Source of the DNA: Alkalihalobacterium elongatum
Lineage (GTDB): Bacteria > Bacillota > Bacilli > Bacillales > Bacillaceae_F
NCBI RefSeq assembly: GCF_019024285.1
Contig: NZ_WMKZ01000005.1
Location: 1-64,000 of the forward strand
DNA length: 64,000 bases
Direction: 5' to 3'
The position numbers were made by a program, and so were the translations under genes. This document shows, piece after piece, positions 36,830-44,874 of the stretch (the stretch's first letter is position 1; each line of letters starts with the position of its first letter). The notes below the pieces were generated by a model that saw only the letters and a program-made list of their open reading frames with translations, was not told where the DNA came from and did no database searches.

Positions 36830-38002
36830 CTATGAAACAGCATGCTTTCTTGTTTTTCTCCATGCCCATAGAAATGGACGTAATGGAAAATACAAGAAGT
36901 GAAGTGGCTTAGGTAACGGCAAGGTTTGGGCATCCTCTGGATAAGGATACAAGAAACTTAAGATAAACAATAATTTTTGCTGATAAGACATTAAAGAAAA
37001 CAAGTACCGTTTATGATAGATTGACACTTCTTCCGGAACTGGGTCAGTATGAAGATTAACCATCCGTTCTAAATAAAAGATTGACTCTTGAGCTAATTTG
37101 ATGGACCGTTTATTAATAAGAGCAGATTTTAGATCGCGAGGAAGCCTCGTTTGAAGTAATTGTTGAGATAAAATAATTGCTTGACCGCCGATATGTTTTA
37201 CTTGATATTGTTTTAAAAGCTGGTAAAGACCTATCCAATCTAAACCTTTTTGTAAAAGTATATGAATATCCACTAACCAACGAAGTCTTGACCACCCATG
37301 CCTAGCACCATGTGAAACTAGAAATAGAAACAGGTCTTCATTTCCAAGCATATAGACTGGATAACGAGTGTATGAACTGATTTGTTTTCGTTCCCATAAT
37401 TCCTGAAACGATTGTTCTTTACCTGGTCCTGGATGTAGTCGCCAATGAATTTCTAATTTAATCCCTTTTTGTAAATGAAAATAAGTAACGTGATGATGTC
37501 TCCATCTCCAATCTTCTAATACTGTATCGATATAATCATCCTTTTCATAGCCTAACTCAACTAATATTTGTTCAGCTTCTTTAAGTTCGTCTATAGGAAT
37601 AAGAAAATCTATGTCACTGGATGTACGTAGAGATAGATTCCCATATAATGACTGAGAAATGACGGGCCCCTTTAAGAACAAAAGAGGAATGCCTTTTATA
37701 GAAAAAATCTCATTAACTCGTTCCATTTCACCACAAAGGTGTAGCATTTGGAATGTATTTCTTTTATAATAACCTCCCATCATCTGTATTACATCTAATG
37801 GAACAAAATCATTGACCTTCTTTAATTTCGAATACAACAAAGGATATAATCGGTGATGCATAACAAGATCAACGAATAGATCCCAATTGATGTCCTCTTT
37901 TAACTTACTATTTACCGAGTTATCCTGTTGATTAATTAGCTCTAATATTAGAGTTAATTCCCTAGGCATATGATCTACTTTCAGAGAATTGATATTATCC
38001 AT
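36830..38002 (-). CDS. Lasso-cluster nucleotidyltransferase (PadeN/PsmN-like)
   Basis: A 390-residue NTP_transf_5-type protein. LLFLKGPVISQSLYGN is followed by the metal-binding DxD in SSDIDFLI (near 133-140) and KLEIHWRLHPG. In pseudomycoidin-type clusters the homologue adds hexose units to the phosphorylated C-terminal Ser. I put the start at ATG 38002, behind AAGGAGACC and overlapping the peptidase stop; a frame open to 38029 lacks a site. Confidence 0.87.
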   Translation of the reverse strand: MDNINSLKVDHMPRELTLILELINQQDNSVNSKLKEDINWDLFVDLVMHHRLYPLLYSKLKKVNDFVPLDVIQMMGGYYKRNTFQMLHLCGEMERVNEIFSIKGIPLLFLKGPVISQSLYGNLSLRTSSDIDFLIPIDELKEAEQILVELGYEKDDYIDTVLEDWRWRHHHVTYFHLQKGIKLEIHWRLHPGPGKEQSFQELWERKQISSYTRYPVYMLGNEDLFLFLVSHGARHGWSRLRWLVDIHILLQKGLDWIGLYQLLKQYQVKHIGGQAIILSQQLLQTRLPRDLKSALINKRSIKLAQESIFYLERMVNLHTDPVPEEVSIYHKRYLFSLMSYQQKLLFILSFLYPYPEDAQTLPLPKPLHFLYFPLRPFLWAWRKTRKHAVS

Positions 38003-38471
38003 AATGGTCTCCTTCAATTTTACGATCACTTATTTTTTTTGCAAATATACTGACAACAGTAAACTTCTCCATTTCTTCTGCACCAGATACATAATAAGGA
38101 CCGCTGCGTAACCATGCATGTGCAATTAATAAACCTTGTTCATTTTTTGCTGTACCAAGATAAAGTGTACTCTCGATGCCACGTCTTTCGAGCATCTTCA
38201 TTCCTGCAATAGCTTTCACTAAACATTGACTTTCCCAAAATGTATATTTGCTCATGATATGGATCGCCTTTGACACTTCGGCTAAGGCTTTTTTTTCATG
38301 TTCGAGAAATTTTCTAGATGTTTCTTGCATAGGCTCCCCAAGTGAAGGAGCTACCTTTGAAAATGGAAGAACTTTAAGAAAACGCCCCCATCCTAAATAA
38401 AGATAAGCCTCTAGAAACATCAATTTAGTTCTAAAATCGAGTAAAAGAAATGCTTTTATTTTTTGTAACAT
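37995..38471 (-). CDS. Lasso leader peptidase B2 (transglutaminase-like)
   Basis: A 158-residue Transglut_core3 protein that cuts the leader from the precursor. Catalytic Cys83 (ESQCLVKA) and His118 (AHAWLRSG) are clear. The usual acidic third member after HAW is not obvious (the sequence continues RSGPYYVSG), so I cannot assign it. An N-terminal hydrophobic stretch is typical. Works with the PqqD-like protein encoded just upstream. Confidence 0.9.
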   Translation of the reverse strand: MLQKIKAFLLLDFRTKLMFLEAYLYLGWGRFLKVLPFSKVAPSLGEPMQETSRKFLEHEKKALAEVSKAIHIMSKYTFWESQCLVKAIAGMKMLERRGIESTLYLGTAKNEQGLLIAHAWLRSGPYYVSGAEEMEKFTVVSIFAKKISDRKIEGDHYG

Positions 38472-38504
38472 AACACTTCATCACCTCTAGCAGACTACCA
38501 TTTA

Positions 38505-38804
38505 TTACCTCGCTAATTCTCTAACTTGAATTAAATTCTCTTTCGCTAATAATGATAAGAATGAAACTACTTGTTCTTCGCAATCAAACCGTTCAACTTC
38601 ATAACGTGTTAAAAGGATGTTAACTAGTTCTTCAACTGATATGGGATTTTCGAGGAGTTCCCAAATGTCACCACCGATATCACCCAAATTGTAATACTTT
38701 CCTTTAGAAATACTTAACATTACTTTTTCCCCGTCCATATCACTTACGATATTTCCAGCTCCTTGATTAACAATGGTACTTAGTTTAATTTTATTTTCTG
38801 TCAT
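38505..38804 (-). CDS. PqqD-like leader-recognition protein B1
   Basis: A 99-residue RiPP-recognition element. NIVSDMDGEKVMLSISKGKYYNLGDIGGDIWELL (split here near 18-51) is the PqqD fold, followed by the C-terminal helix FDCEEQVVSFLSLLAKENLI. It binds the W/YxxP-LEVL leader region of both precursors and hands them to B2 and the cyclases. It overlaps the kinase gene by ATGA. Confidence 0.92.
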   Translation of the reverse strand: MTENKIKLSTIVNQGAGNIVSDMDGEKVMLSISKGKYYNLGDIGGDIWELLENPISVEELVNILLTRYEVERFDCEEQVVSFLSLLAKENLIQVRELAR

Positions 38805-39739
38805 ACGACTTTTGCCTCCCTTTGAATAGTGTCGAGAATAAGATCTGTTAACGTGTGTGCTGTAAAACTTGAAACAGGTCTATGAATTTGAAAAAATTCA
38901 ATTTGATTAATTATCCTAGCAGATGTTTCAAAATGCCATTCCATCAATCCAGCTCTTTCAATAAAAAAATTGCGATACGTATTGTAGAAAAGTGTTTGAA
39001 ACCTTTGTAAGTTTTCGATTGGTAACAACTTAATTTCGTTTGAATCTGTTTTCGTTAATTCAAAAATGCCTACCAATGGAAGGATTTCATCTGTAAATTG
39101 AGAAACAACAGGTATAGCAAACTTGGTTTCTCGATCAATGATCCTACGGAACTCGTGAGACTCCATTCCAAATTCATTCAAACTTTCCTGCCACAGCTTT
39201 TGCTGTGGGTAAGCTGGTGTTATATGGGGAATGTTTTCATTATTCAATGTAACTGGGATCACATCATCACTTATTAATTGGTAACCTCTCTTCAAGAATG
39301 CAGAAGCAAGGGTTGATTTACCTGCACCAGAATCACCTACAATCGCATAAGCTTTCCCATCAATTTCGATAGCACTACCGTGAAGTGGGAGTATTTTCCT
39401 TTGCATTAAAATTCCGCCCATACACGTACCTAGGAGATAAAGCCGCAGGTGGTCATCGAGTGCACCTTTCATTGGAGAAACAAAAATTCTCTTTCCTTCT
39501 TCAATTAGAAAGATCGCAGTTTCGGGCATATGAAACAAAATAAAGCTTTCATATATTACAAAGTAAGGATCGTTTTCGTTCGACAATTCTAACCAGATAT
39601 TCGTTAAATCTGCAAATTCAATTGTTATATCAATTTCTTCTTCATAACTGTTGACTATATTTAATTCTCGAAATGGAATTTCACTAGATATATTAAACCC
39701 AAAGCCTTTGTAGATTAAAGATTTACTTTCATTTAACAA
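38801..39739 (-). CDS. HPr-kinase-like lasso peptide serine kinase (PadeK type)
   Basis: About 312 residues. Walker A GDSGAGKST (near 135-143), LPLHGSAIEI before it and SDDVIPV after it are typical of HprK-like kinases that phosphorylate the C-terminal Ser of lasso precursors in paeninodin clusters. Both precursors here end in Ser. Start: GGAGGAA is 8 nt before the TTG at 39739; an ATG at 39754 (five codons longer) overlaps that site and has none of its own, yet cannot be excluded. Confidence 0.88.
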   Translation of the reverse strand: MLNESKSLIYKGFGFNISSEIPFRELNIVNSYEEEIDITIEFADLTNIWLELSNENDPYFVIYESFILFHMPETAIFLIEEGKRIFVSPMKGALDDHLRLYLLGTCMGGILMQRKILPLHGSAIEIDGKAYAIVGDSGAGKSTLASAFLKRGYQLISDDVIPVTLNNENIPHITPAYPQQKLWQESLNEFGMESHEFRRIIDRETKFAIPVVSQFTDEILPLVGIFELTKTDSNEIKLLPIENLQRFQTLFYNTYRNFFIERAGLMEWHFETSARIINQIEFFQIHRPVSSFTAHTLTDLILDTIQREAKVV

Positions 39740-39799
39740 TGATGTTTCCTCCATTTTTTATAGTCTACTATACTCTCTTAGCTAAAAATACTTTAGAAA

Positions 39800-39866
39800 G
39801 CTTCTAAATATTTTTGTATTTAGAAACTCTCCAAAATATCCCTTATACTTGCTTAAGGTATAAGGG
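39800..39866 (-). other. Two hairpins following lasso precursor 1
   Basis: CCCTTATAC-N9-GTATAAGGG (39840-39866) starts 22 nt after the precursor stop. A second, AT-only hairpin TTCTAAATA/TATTTAGAA lies at 39803-39826. Neither has a clean T tract, and the kinase gene has no separate promoter that I can see, so they look like mRNA 3'-end stabilisers or partial terminators. Confidence 0.6.
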
Positions 39867-39888
39867 GAAAGGTATCTTCCATTAATTT

Positions 39889-40050
39889 TTAGCTATCAAG
39901 TTGTTTACAACTATTGTTTGATTGACCATCATGTGTTTCGTGGTTCTGGTTATTTGTGCAGTAACTATCAGGTATTGCATTACCAGGTCCACCCATTGTC
40001 ATATTAATGTCTAATACTTCTAAGGTTGGTTGATTCCAGTTTTTTTTCAT
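39889..40050 (-). CDS. Lasso peptide precursor 1
   Basis: 53 residues. The 19-residue leader starts MKKNWNQPTLEVLD and ends in NMTM, with the conserved Thr at -2. The core begins GGPGNAIPD, so Gly1 to Asp9 forms a nine-residue ring as in paeninodin (A/GGPG...PD). The tail runs to residue 34, is polar, has Cys12 and Cys29, and ends LDS with a C-terminal Ser for phosphorylation. A perfect AAGGAGGTGA precedes the ATG, 15 nt after the cyclase 1 stop. The 34-residue core is long for a lasso peptide. Confidence 0.93.
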   Translation of the reverse strand: MKKNWNQPTLEVLDINMTMGGPGNAIPDSYCTNNQNHETHDGQSNNSCKQLDS

Positions 40051-40064
40051 ATTCTCACCTCCTT

Positions 40065-42020
40065 TCAATACATAGTTTTCAGAAATCTGTAAACAATTAG
40101 ACTTCGTGTCAACAGTCTAAAATTTTCGTCAAATAACAATTCGGGTTTAGGTTGCTCTCCAATTACTTTAATGGCATTTTTTATTAGTTCATTATTTAGA
40201 ATGCTAGAAATGTTCGGATCCTGTGATAGCTGTTGAAGTTCCTCTCTAAACTCCTTCCATTTTGATGTCATACGTAGAATAACATCTGCTCCCTGTAGTC
40301 CTCGTTTTTGTTGATCAAGTCTTACTTTATTAGGAAGGTAGTTTTCCATCGCTCTTCTTACTAGTGACCTCTCCATCCCACCTTGCACATATTGCTCGTT
40401 CGGGATTGCCAAACAGAAGCGTATGACACGAATATCATTCGTTGGGTCTCTATCCCACAAAGAATAGCGTAAGGATAATTTTGTCGTCACTGTGCCCGTT
40501 TTATTCCAAGAGTATAACTGTTCAAAATGCTTCTTTCTGAAGTCAAATTCATCTTCAGTCGTGTATCCTGTGATGTCTACTTCATATGCTTTAAGCTTTT
40601 CAAAAACATTCGTTTTTTTAGCCAATTCTGGACTTATTATTATTGAAGAGGAGGAGTAATCTAATTCAGTGTTGGTTTTGGAGCTTTGATACATATACGG
40701 AAAGGCTCTTTTAGCAACCACTGGAAGAATGACCGATTTACCTGTTCGGTAGTTTTTACAATATAAGTTTAATTCGTTATATAACTGTATCCACTTTAAT
40801 CTCTTTAAAAGAGAAGCGTAATGGTTAATGGTCAAATTCCAAGATCCAAAGGATATAGAATGGTTACCTCTTGCCCCATTTAATAGAATTTTGATACCTT
40901 GTTCCTGTGCTTTTTCATTAATACCTTTCAACCAAAAAGAATTTTCAAAAAATTTATAAGGCATTTCCAGCAGTTCTAAAAAATCATTTATTTCTCCAAA
41001 TGGGCTCTTTTCTGCAAAATTCATATATTGATCTGAAATATTGCCAACATAATCAACAGTTTCTTTAATAAAGGGTCTTTCATCTGTAATAAAATAGTTT
41101 GGTGTCCAATCTTCAAAATCTCCTCTTGGAATAAAGCTATATGTATTTAACCTTTTATTTTCTTTTTTCAACGCATTTGCAGCAAAACTAACAACAGATC
41201 CAGAATCTAACCCACCACTGAGTTGTGCGCCAACCTTACCATAAGTACGTAGCCTTGAAGTCACTGCTTTTTCAAATACTTCTCTAAAAGCTTCTTCGTA
41301 CTCCTGGTTCGATTTCAAATGAAGTTTATTATTAAAGTCGATTAAGTTATATTTATTTATTGTTACTTTTCCATCTACTACAGATATTGTATGAGACGGA
41401 GGGAGTTGCTTAATGGATTTATACACTGTTGAATTCATATCTACAGCTTCAACCATGCTAGGAATAACTAAAAATTCAGCTAACCACTCTTCATTAATCT
41501 TTTTTTCAATATAAGGTAATGAAAAGAGTGGTTTAATAGTAGTTGAAAAAACAAATGTAGTGTCATTCTTATAAAAATAAAGAGTTCGTGCTCCAGAAAA
41601 ATCTCTTGCCCCAAATAGTTTTTGCTTTTTCTCGTCCCAAATCATAAAAGCAAAATCACCTAATAAATACTGTGGAATTTCCTCTCCCCATTTTTCATAG
41701 GCCAGTAAAATTAACTGACTGTCAGAAATATATTTCTGTTGGTTAGAATGTATCTGCAACTTCGAGAATAATTCTTCTCGATTATCAATGATAGCGTCAG
41801 ATGTTATAACTAATTGACGGACATAATCATAATAAGGTTGTTTTTCTCCAATTGATTCTGGTGTGATCCATTGAGCATGACAGCTTAGGAAGACATTTTC
41901 CTTAAACCAAAAACCAATATCATCAAAAATATATTGACTATAAATTTCTAATAAACTGTCTCTATGTATTTTATTAATTGGTTGCTTATTAAAATGAATG
42001 ACACCAGTTATCGCACTCAT
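40065..42020 (-). CDS. Lasso cyclase 1 (asparagine-synthetase-like)
   Basis: A 651-residue AsnB-like lactam synthetase. It activates the ring Asp side chain with ATP and joins it to the core N terminus. The N-terminal glutamine-amidotransferase-like domain starts MSAITG, without the Cys2 nucleophile of true AsnB, as in lasso cyclases. The ATP pyrophosphatase loop is GAQLSGGLDSGSV (near 262-274). The ATG at 42020 follows GGAGGAA; an in-frame TTG at 42032 is part of that site. Precursor 1 starts 15 nt after its stop. Confidence 0.93.
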   Translation of the reverse strand: MSAITGVIHFNKQPINKIHRDSLLEIYSQYIFDDIGFWFKENVFLSCHAQWITPESIGEKQPYYDYVRQLVITSDAIIDNREELFSKLQIHSNQQKYISDSQLILLAYEKWGEEIPQYLLGDFAFMIWDEKKQKLFGARDFSGARTLYFYKNDTTFVFSTTIKPLFSLPYIEKKINEEWLAEFLVIPSMVEAVDMNSTVYKSIKQLPPSHTISVVDGKVTINKYNLIDFNNKLHLKSNQEYEEAFREVFEKAVTSRLRTYGKVGAQLSGGLDSGSVVSFAANALKKENKRLNTYSFIPRGDFEDWTPNYFITDERPFIKETVDYVGNISDQYMNFAEKSPFGEINDFLELLEMPYKFFENSFWLKGINEKAQEQGIKILLNGARGNHSISFGSWNLTINHYASLLKRLKWIQLYNELNLYCKNYRTGKSVILPVVAKRAFPYMYQSSKTNTELDYSSSSIIISPELAKKTNVFEKLKAYEVDITGYTTEDEFDFRKKHFEQLYSWNKTGTVTTKLSLRYSLWDRDPTNDIRVIRFCLAIPNEQYVQGGMERSLVRRAMENYLPNKVRLDQQKRGLQGADVILRMTSKWKEFREELQQLSQDPNISSILNNELIKNAIKVIGEQPKPELLFDENFRLLTRSLIVYRFLKTMY

Positions 42021-42055
42021 TAGTTCCTCCAACCCGCCCTGTTATTCCTACGGCA

Positions 42056-42092
42056 ATTATCTTTTTTTAATAAATAGTTCTTGATAAAGAAC
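42056..42092 (-). promoter_or_regulatory. Palindromic operator and promoter of lasso cyclase 1
   Basis: GTTCTT-GATA-AAGAAC at 42077-42092 is a perfect 6+4+6 palindrome. On the minus strand a GATAAT (42056-42061) lies 15 nt after it. It is the same motif as at 33293 and 44706. Confidence 0.78.
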
Positions 42093-42398
42093 ATAAAGAT
42101 AAAAAAAATAATCTTTTAACAAGTTAATTTAGGTATATTTAGCTATTCCACTCCACTTAATTCTTTATAACGAACAGTACTATATACATAAACTAACATC
42201 ATCTTTGAAACAAGTCAATAACCAAAAAGCATTTTTATAACTTTTTGCTGTTTTAAAGCAATTGTTATACGTTAATTTTAAAATATCGTGTGGAATTTTA
42301 TATTCACAAGGCTTCCAAGACTAAAAGGTTGAAAAATAAAATGAACCTTACCAACTTTAAACTCTAACAGCCCATAAATTTAAATACAGAAATAAAAG

Positions 42399-42432
42399 TT
42401 CCCTTATATACACTTTAGAGTATATAAGGGAA
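42399..42432 (-). terminator. Hairpin/terminator following lasso precursor 2
   Basis: 13-bp stem with core CCCTTATATAC/GTATATAAGGG, 8-nt loop, then CTTTTATTTC on the minus strand. The stem shares CCCTTATA/TATAAGGG with the hairpin behind precursor 1. A separate promoter follows, so it may be a true terminator here. Confidence 0.7.
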
Positions 42433-42474
42433 AAGTACTCGATAGTAATGCAAAATAATGATACTAAGTATAGA

Positions 42475-42630
42475 TTAGCTCGTAAAACGATTCCATGTCC
42501 CAGGGTCCTCTTTATCCACTTCTTCACCAGGAACATAAGCTTCATCAGTGTATGGTCCCCATACAGTTGAAGCCATTGTTTCATTAACATTTAAAACTTC
42601 TAATTCTGGTTTGCACCATTGCTTTTTCAT
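42475..42630 (-). CDS. Lasso peptide precursor 2
   Basis: 51 residues. The 19-residue leader (MKKQWCKPELEVLN...NETM) is closely related to that of precursor 1, with Thr at -2. The 32-residue core starts ASTVWGPYTDEAYV and ends RFTS. No Asp or Glu lies at position 7, 8 or 9; the first acids are Asp10 and Glu11, so either the ring has ten or more residues or cleavage is one residue later. It has no Cys in the core, but a C-terminal Ser suited to the kinase. Strong AAGGGGGTGA site, 15 nt after cyclase 2. Confidence 0.92.
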   Translation of the reverse strand: MKKQWCKPELEVLNVNETMASTVWGPYTDEAYVPGEEVDKEDPGTWNRFTS

Positions 42631-42644
42631 ATTGTCACCCCCTT

Positions 42645-44585
42645 TCAAGTAAACTTTCTTAGAAATCTATGAACTATTAAACTACGCATAAGTACTTTAC
42701 TACTTGGGTCTTTAACATAATCAGGATGAACTCCATTTCTTGCTTTTTCAAAGGCATTTTTAACTACTTGTCCATTTAAATAATACATAGATGTTTTATT
42801 ACTAATAAGCTGATTAATTTCCTCAATGAAAATTGTCCAGACAGGTGACATTCTATGGACCCAATCCGCACCTTGCACACCACGAATTCGTTGATTTAAA
42901 CGTACTTTATCTGGCAAATAACTTTCGGTTGCTCTCCGAATCAGAGCACGATCTAGCCCATTTTGAACATATTGATCCTCTGGTAATGATAAACAAAAAC
43001 GAACCACTCGAAGATCATTAGTAGGATCCCTTTTCCACAGTGGGAACCTTAATGACAATTTGGTTGCTAATGTATTACTAGCATTCCAATGAAATACATC
43101 CTCAAAATGCCTTTTTCTTTGTTCATAAATATTTTGTGATGAAAACCAGCCAGACTCATCCATACCGTGCTTTTTTAGTTTACTAAAAACATCTATTTCA
43201 CTAGCAAACTCTGGGTTAATAAGCATTGGGTTAGAGTACGAAATTTTTGAAGGAATTATTTCCTGCAAAAATGGAAATGCTTTTTTGGCAATAAAGGGAA
43301 TTCTTCTAAGGCGAGCTCCTCCAGCTTTTTGGCTATACTGATTTAATTCTTGAAAAAGACGAAGCCATTTAAATTTTTTTAATAAAATGGAATAATAATC
43401 TATGGCCGACCCCCAAGATATTGTCAAATTTCCTCTACCACCATTTAATAATATTCCAACATTTGACTCATGAGCTTTTTCAAACATTCCTTTAAGCCAA
43501 AAAGAATTTTCGAAAAATTTATAAGGCATTTCCATAATGTCAAGAAAATCATCCATTTCTGAATATGGATCTCTTCCATCAAAATTTAAATAGTGATCCT
43601 TTATTCCACCAACATATTCAACAGTTGAGCGAATAAAGGAAGTCTCGTCAGGCATAAGATTCCTAGGGGTAAAATCATTAAAATCACTAGGAGGAACATA
43701 ACTGAATGTATGTAGTGCCTTATTTTCCTTTCGAAGAGGATCTGCAGAGAAAGCTACAATTGAACCTGAATCTAATCCACCGCTAAGTTGTGCCCCAACC
43801 TCAAGGTGAGTCCGCAAACGTGAATTAACAGCCTGTTGAAAAACATCTTGGAATGCTTCTATATATTCTTCATTCGATTTTAACTTAAGAGTACACTCAT
43901 TTTTTAATATACAATATCTTTTAAGTTTGACTTGATTACCTACTATCGAAATACTATAGGATGGAGGAACTTGATCAATTTTATTAAAAGGAGTAATGGA
44001 AGCATCTACCGTATCAATCATTCCTGCAATTCCAAGAAATTCAGCTAACCATTGTTCATTTAACCTTTTCTCTACATATGGTAACGACAATAACGGATTA
44101 ATAGCTGTGCAAAAAGCAAAATACTCGTTATCTTTAAAATAATAAAGAGTCCTACTTCCTGAAAAGTCTCTCGCACCAAAAAGCTTTTGTTTTTTTTCAT
44201 CCCATATCATATACGCAAAATCACCTACTAAATACTTTGGTGACTCTTCTCCCCACTTATTATAAGCAAGTAAAATTAACTGACTGTCAGAAATTTTTTT
44301 TTGGTTTGATTGTTCAATATTTAATTTATCAAATAGCTCTTGGCGATTATCTATAATAGCATCTGCTGTAATAATCAATTGCCTCTGTCGATCGTAAAAA
44401 GGTAACTGCTCAAAAACCGACTCGGGAGTAACCCATTGCATATGGCAACCTAGGAAGAGATTTTCTTTATAATATGTTCTTGTATCGTTAGCAGGGAAAA
44501 CTTGTAAAGAGGACATCATGCTATTCATATGCTCTATTCTAATAGGCTCTTTATTAATGTTGTAAATTCCAGCTATAGCACTCAT
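42645..44585 (-). CDS. Lasso cyclase 2 (asparagine-synthetase-like)
   Basis: A 646-residue paralogue of cyclase 1 with the same layout: MSAIAG N terminus lacking Cys2, GAQLSGGLDSGSI ATP loop, DNRQELFDKL and KLSLRFPLWKRDPTNDLR blocks. The two are clearly homologous along their whole length but substantially diverged. It presumably closes the ring of precursor 2, encoded immediately downstream. GGGGGG site 5 nt before the ATG; two operator copies upstream. Confidence 0.92.
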   Translation of the reverse strand: MSAIAGIYNINKEPIRIEHMNSMMSSLQVFPANDTRTYYKENLFLGCHMQWVTPESVFEQLPFYDRQRQLIITADAIIDNRQELFDKLNIEQSNQKKISDSQLILLAYNKWGEESPKYLVGDFAYMIWDEKKQKLFGARDFSGSRTLYYFKDNEYFAFCTAINPLLSLPYVEKRLNEQWLAEFLGIAGMIDTVDASITPFNKIDQVPPSYSISIVGNQVKLKRYCILKNECTLKLKSNEEYIEAFQDVFQQAVNSRLRTHLEVGAQLSGGLDSGSIVAFSADPLRKENKALHTFSYVPPSDFNDFTPRNLMPDETSFIRSTVEYVGGIKDHYLNFDGRDPYSEMDDFLDIMEMPYKFFENSFWLKGMFEKAHESNVGILLNGGRGNLTISWGSAIDYYSILLKKFKWLRLFQELNQYSQKAGGARLRRIPFIAKKAFPFLQEIIPSKISYSNPMLINPEFASEIDVFSKLKKHGMDESGWFSSQNIYEQRKRHFEDVFHWNASNTLATKLSLRFPLWKRDPTNDLRVVRFCLSLPEDQYVQNGLDRALIRRATESYLPDKVRLNQRIRGVQGADWVHRMSPVWTIFIEEINQLISNKTSMYYLNGQVVKNAFEKARNGVHPDYVKDPSSKVLMRSLIVHRFLRKFT

Positions 44586-44632
44586 TTTTTCCCCCCAAAT
44601 AAAACATGCTTGTCAATTCCAAACCAATAATT

Positions 44633-44721
44633 GATCTTTAGTAAGAACAATTAATACAAAAAGACTCCTATTATTGAAATGTTTTTGTATTATCCTTGAA
44701 ACTCTGTTCTTAATAAAGAAC
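44633..44721 (-). promoter_or_regulatory. Double palindromic operator upstream of lasso cyclase 2
   Basis: Perfect GTTCTT-AATA-AAGAAC at 44706-44721 and a one-mismatch copy GATCTT-TAGT-AAGAAC at 44633-44648. Their centres are 73 bp apart, about seven helical turns, compatible with looping or cooperative binding. A -10-like TAATAC/GATAAT follows the distal copy on the minus strand. Confidence 0.75.
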
Positions 44722-44784
44722 AATACTAAGATATCATTTTCTAATATAAGTGTCAATATGATTAACAATAATTTATAAAACTAC

Positions 44785-44809
44785 AAAAAAGCCTTCCAAA
44801 AGGAAAGCT
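44785..44809 (-). terminator. Terminator of the beta-helix gene
   Basis: Minus-strand stem AGCTTTCC/GGAAGGCT (one wobble), loop TTTT, then six T. A second hairpin TAACTTTAC/GTAAAGTTA lies at 44829-44852. Confidence 0.8.
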
Positions 44810-44874
44810 AAAGGTAATAATATATAGGTAACTTTACATAGTGGTAAAGTTATTAACAATTGATTTTATTGTAA

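Larger units (their letters stand above)
42021..42474. other. 454-bp intergenic region between lasso cassettes
   Basis: Contains the operator and promoter of cyclase 1 and the hairpin behind precursor 2. The rest is AT-rich with no additional precursor-like frame (no MKK...P-LEVL). Confidence 0.75.

Noticed and set aside
42357-42590. 77-residue open frame on the minus strand across precursor 2
   Set aside because: Out of frame with the precursor, no ribosome site, and composition unlike a real protein.
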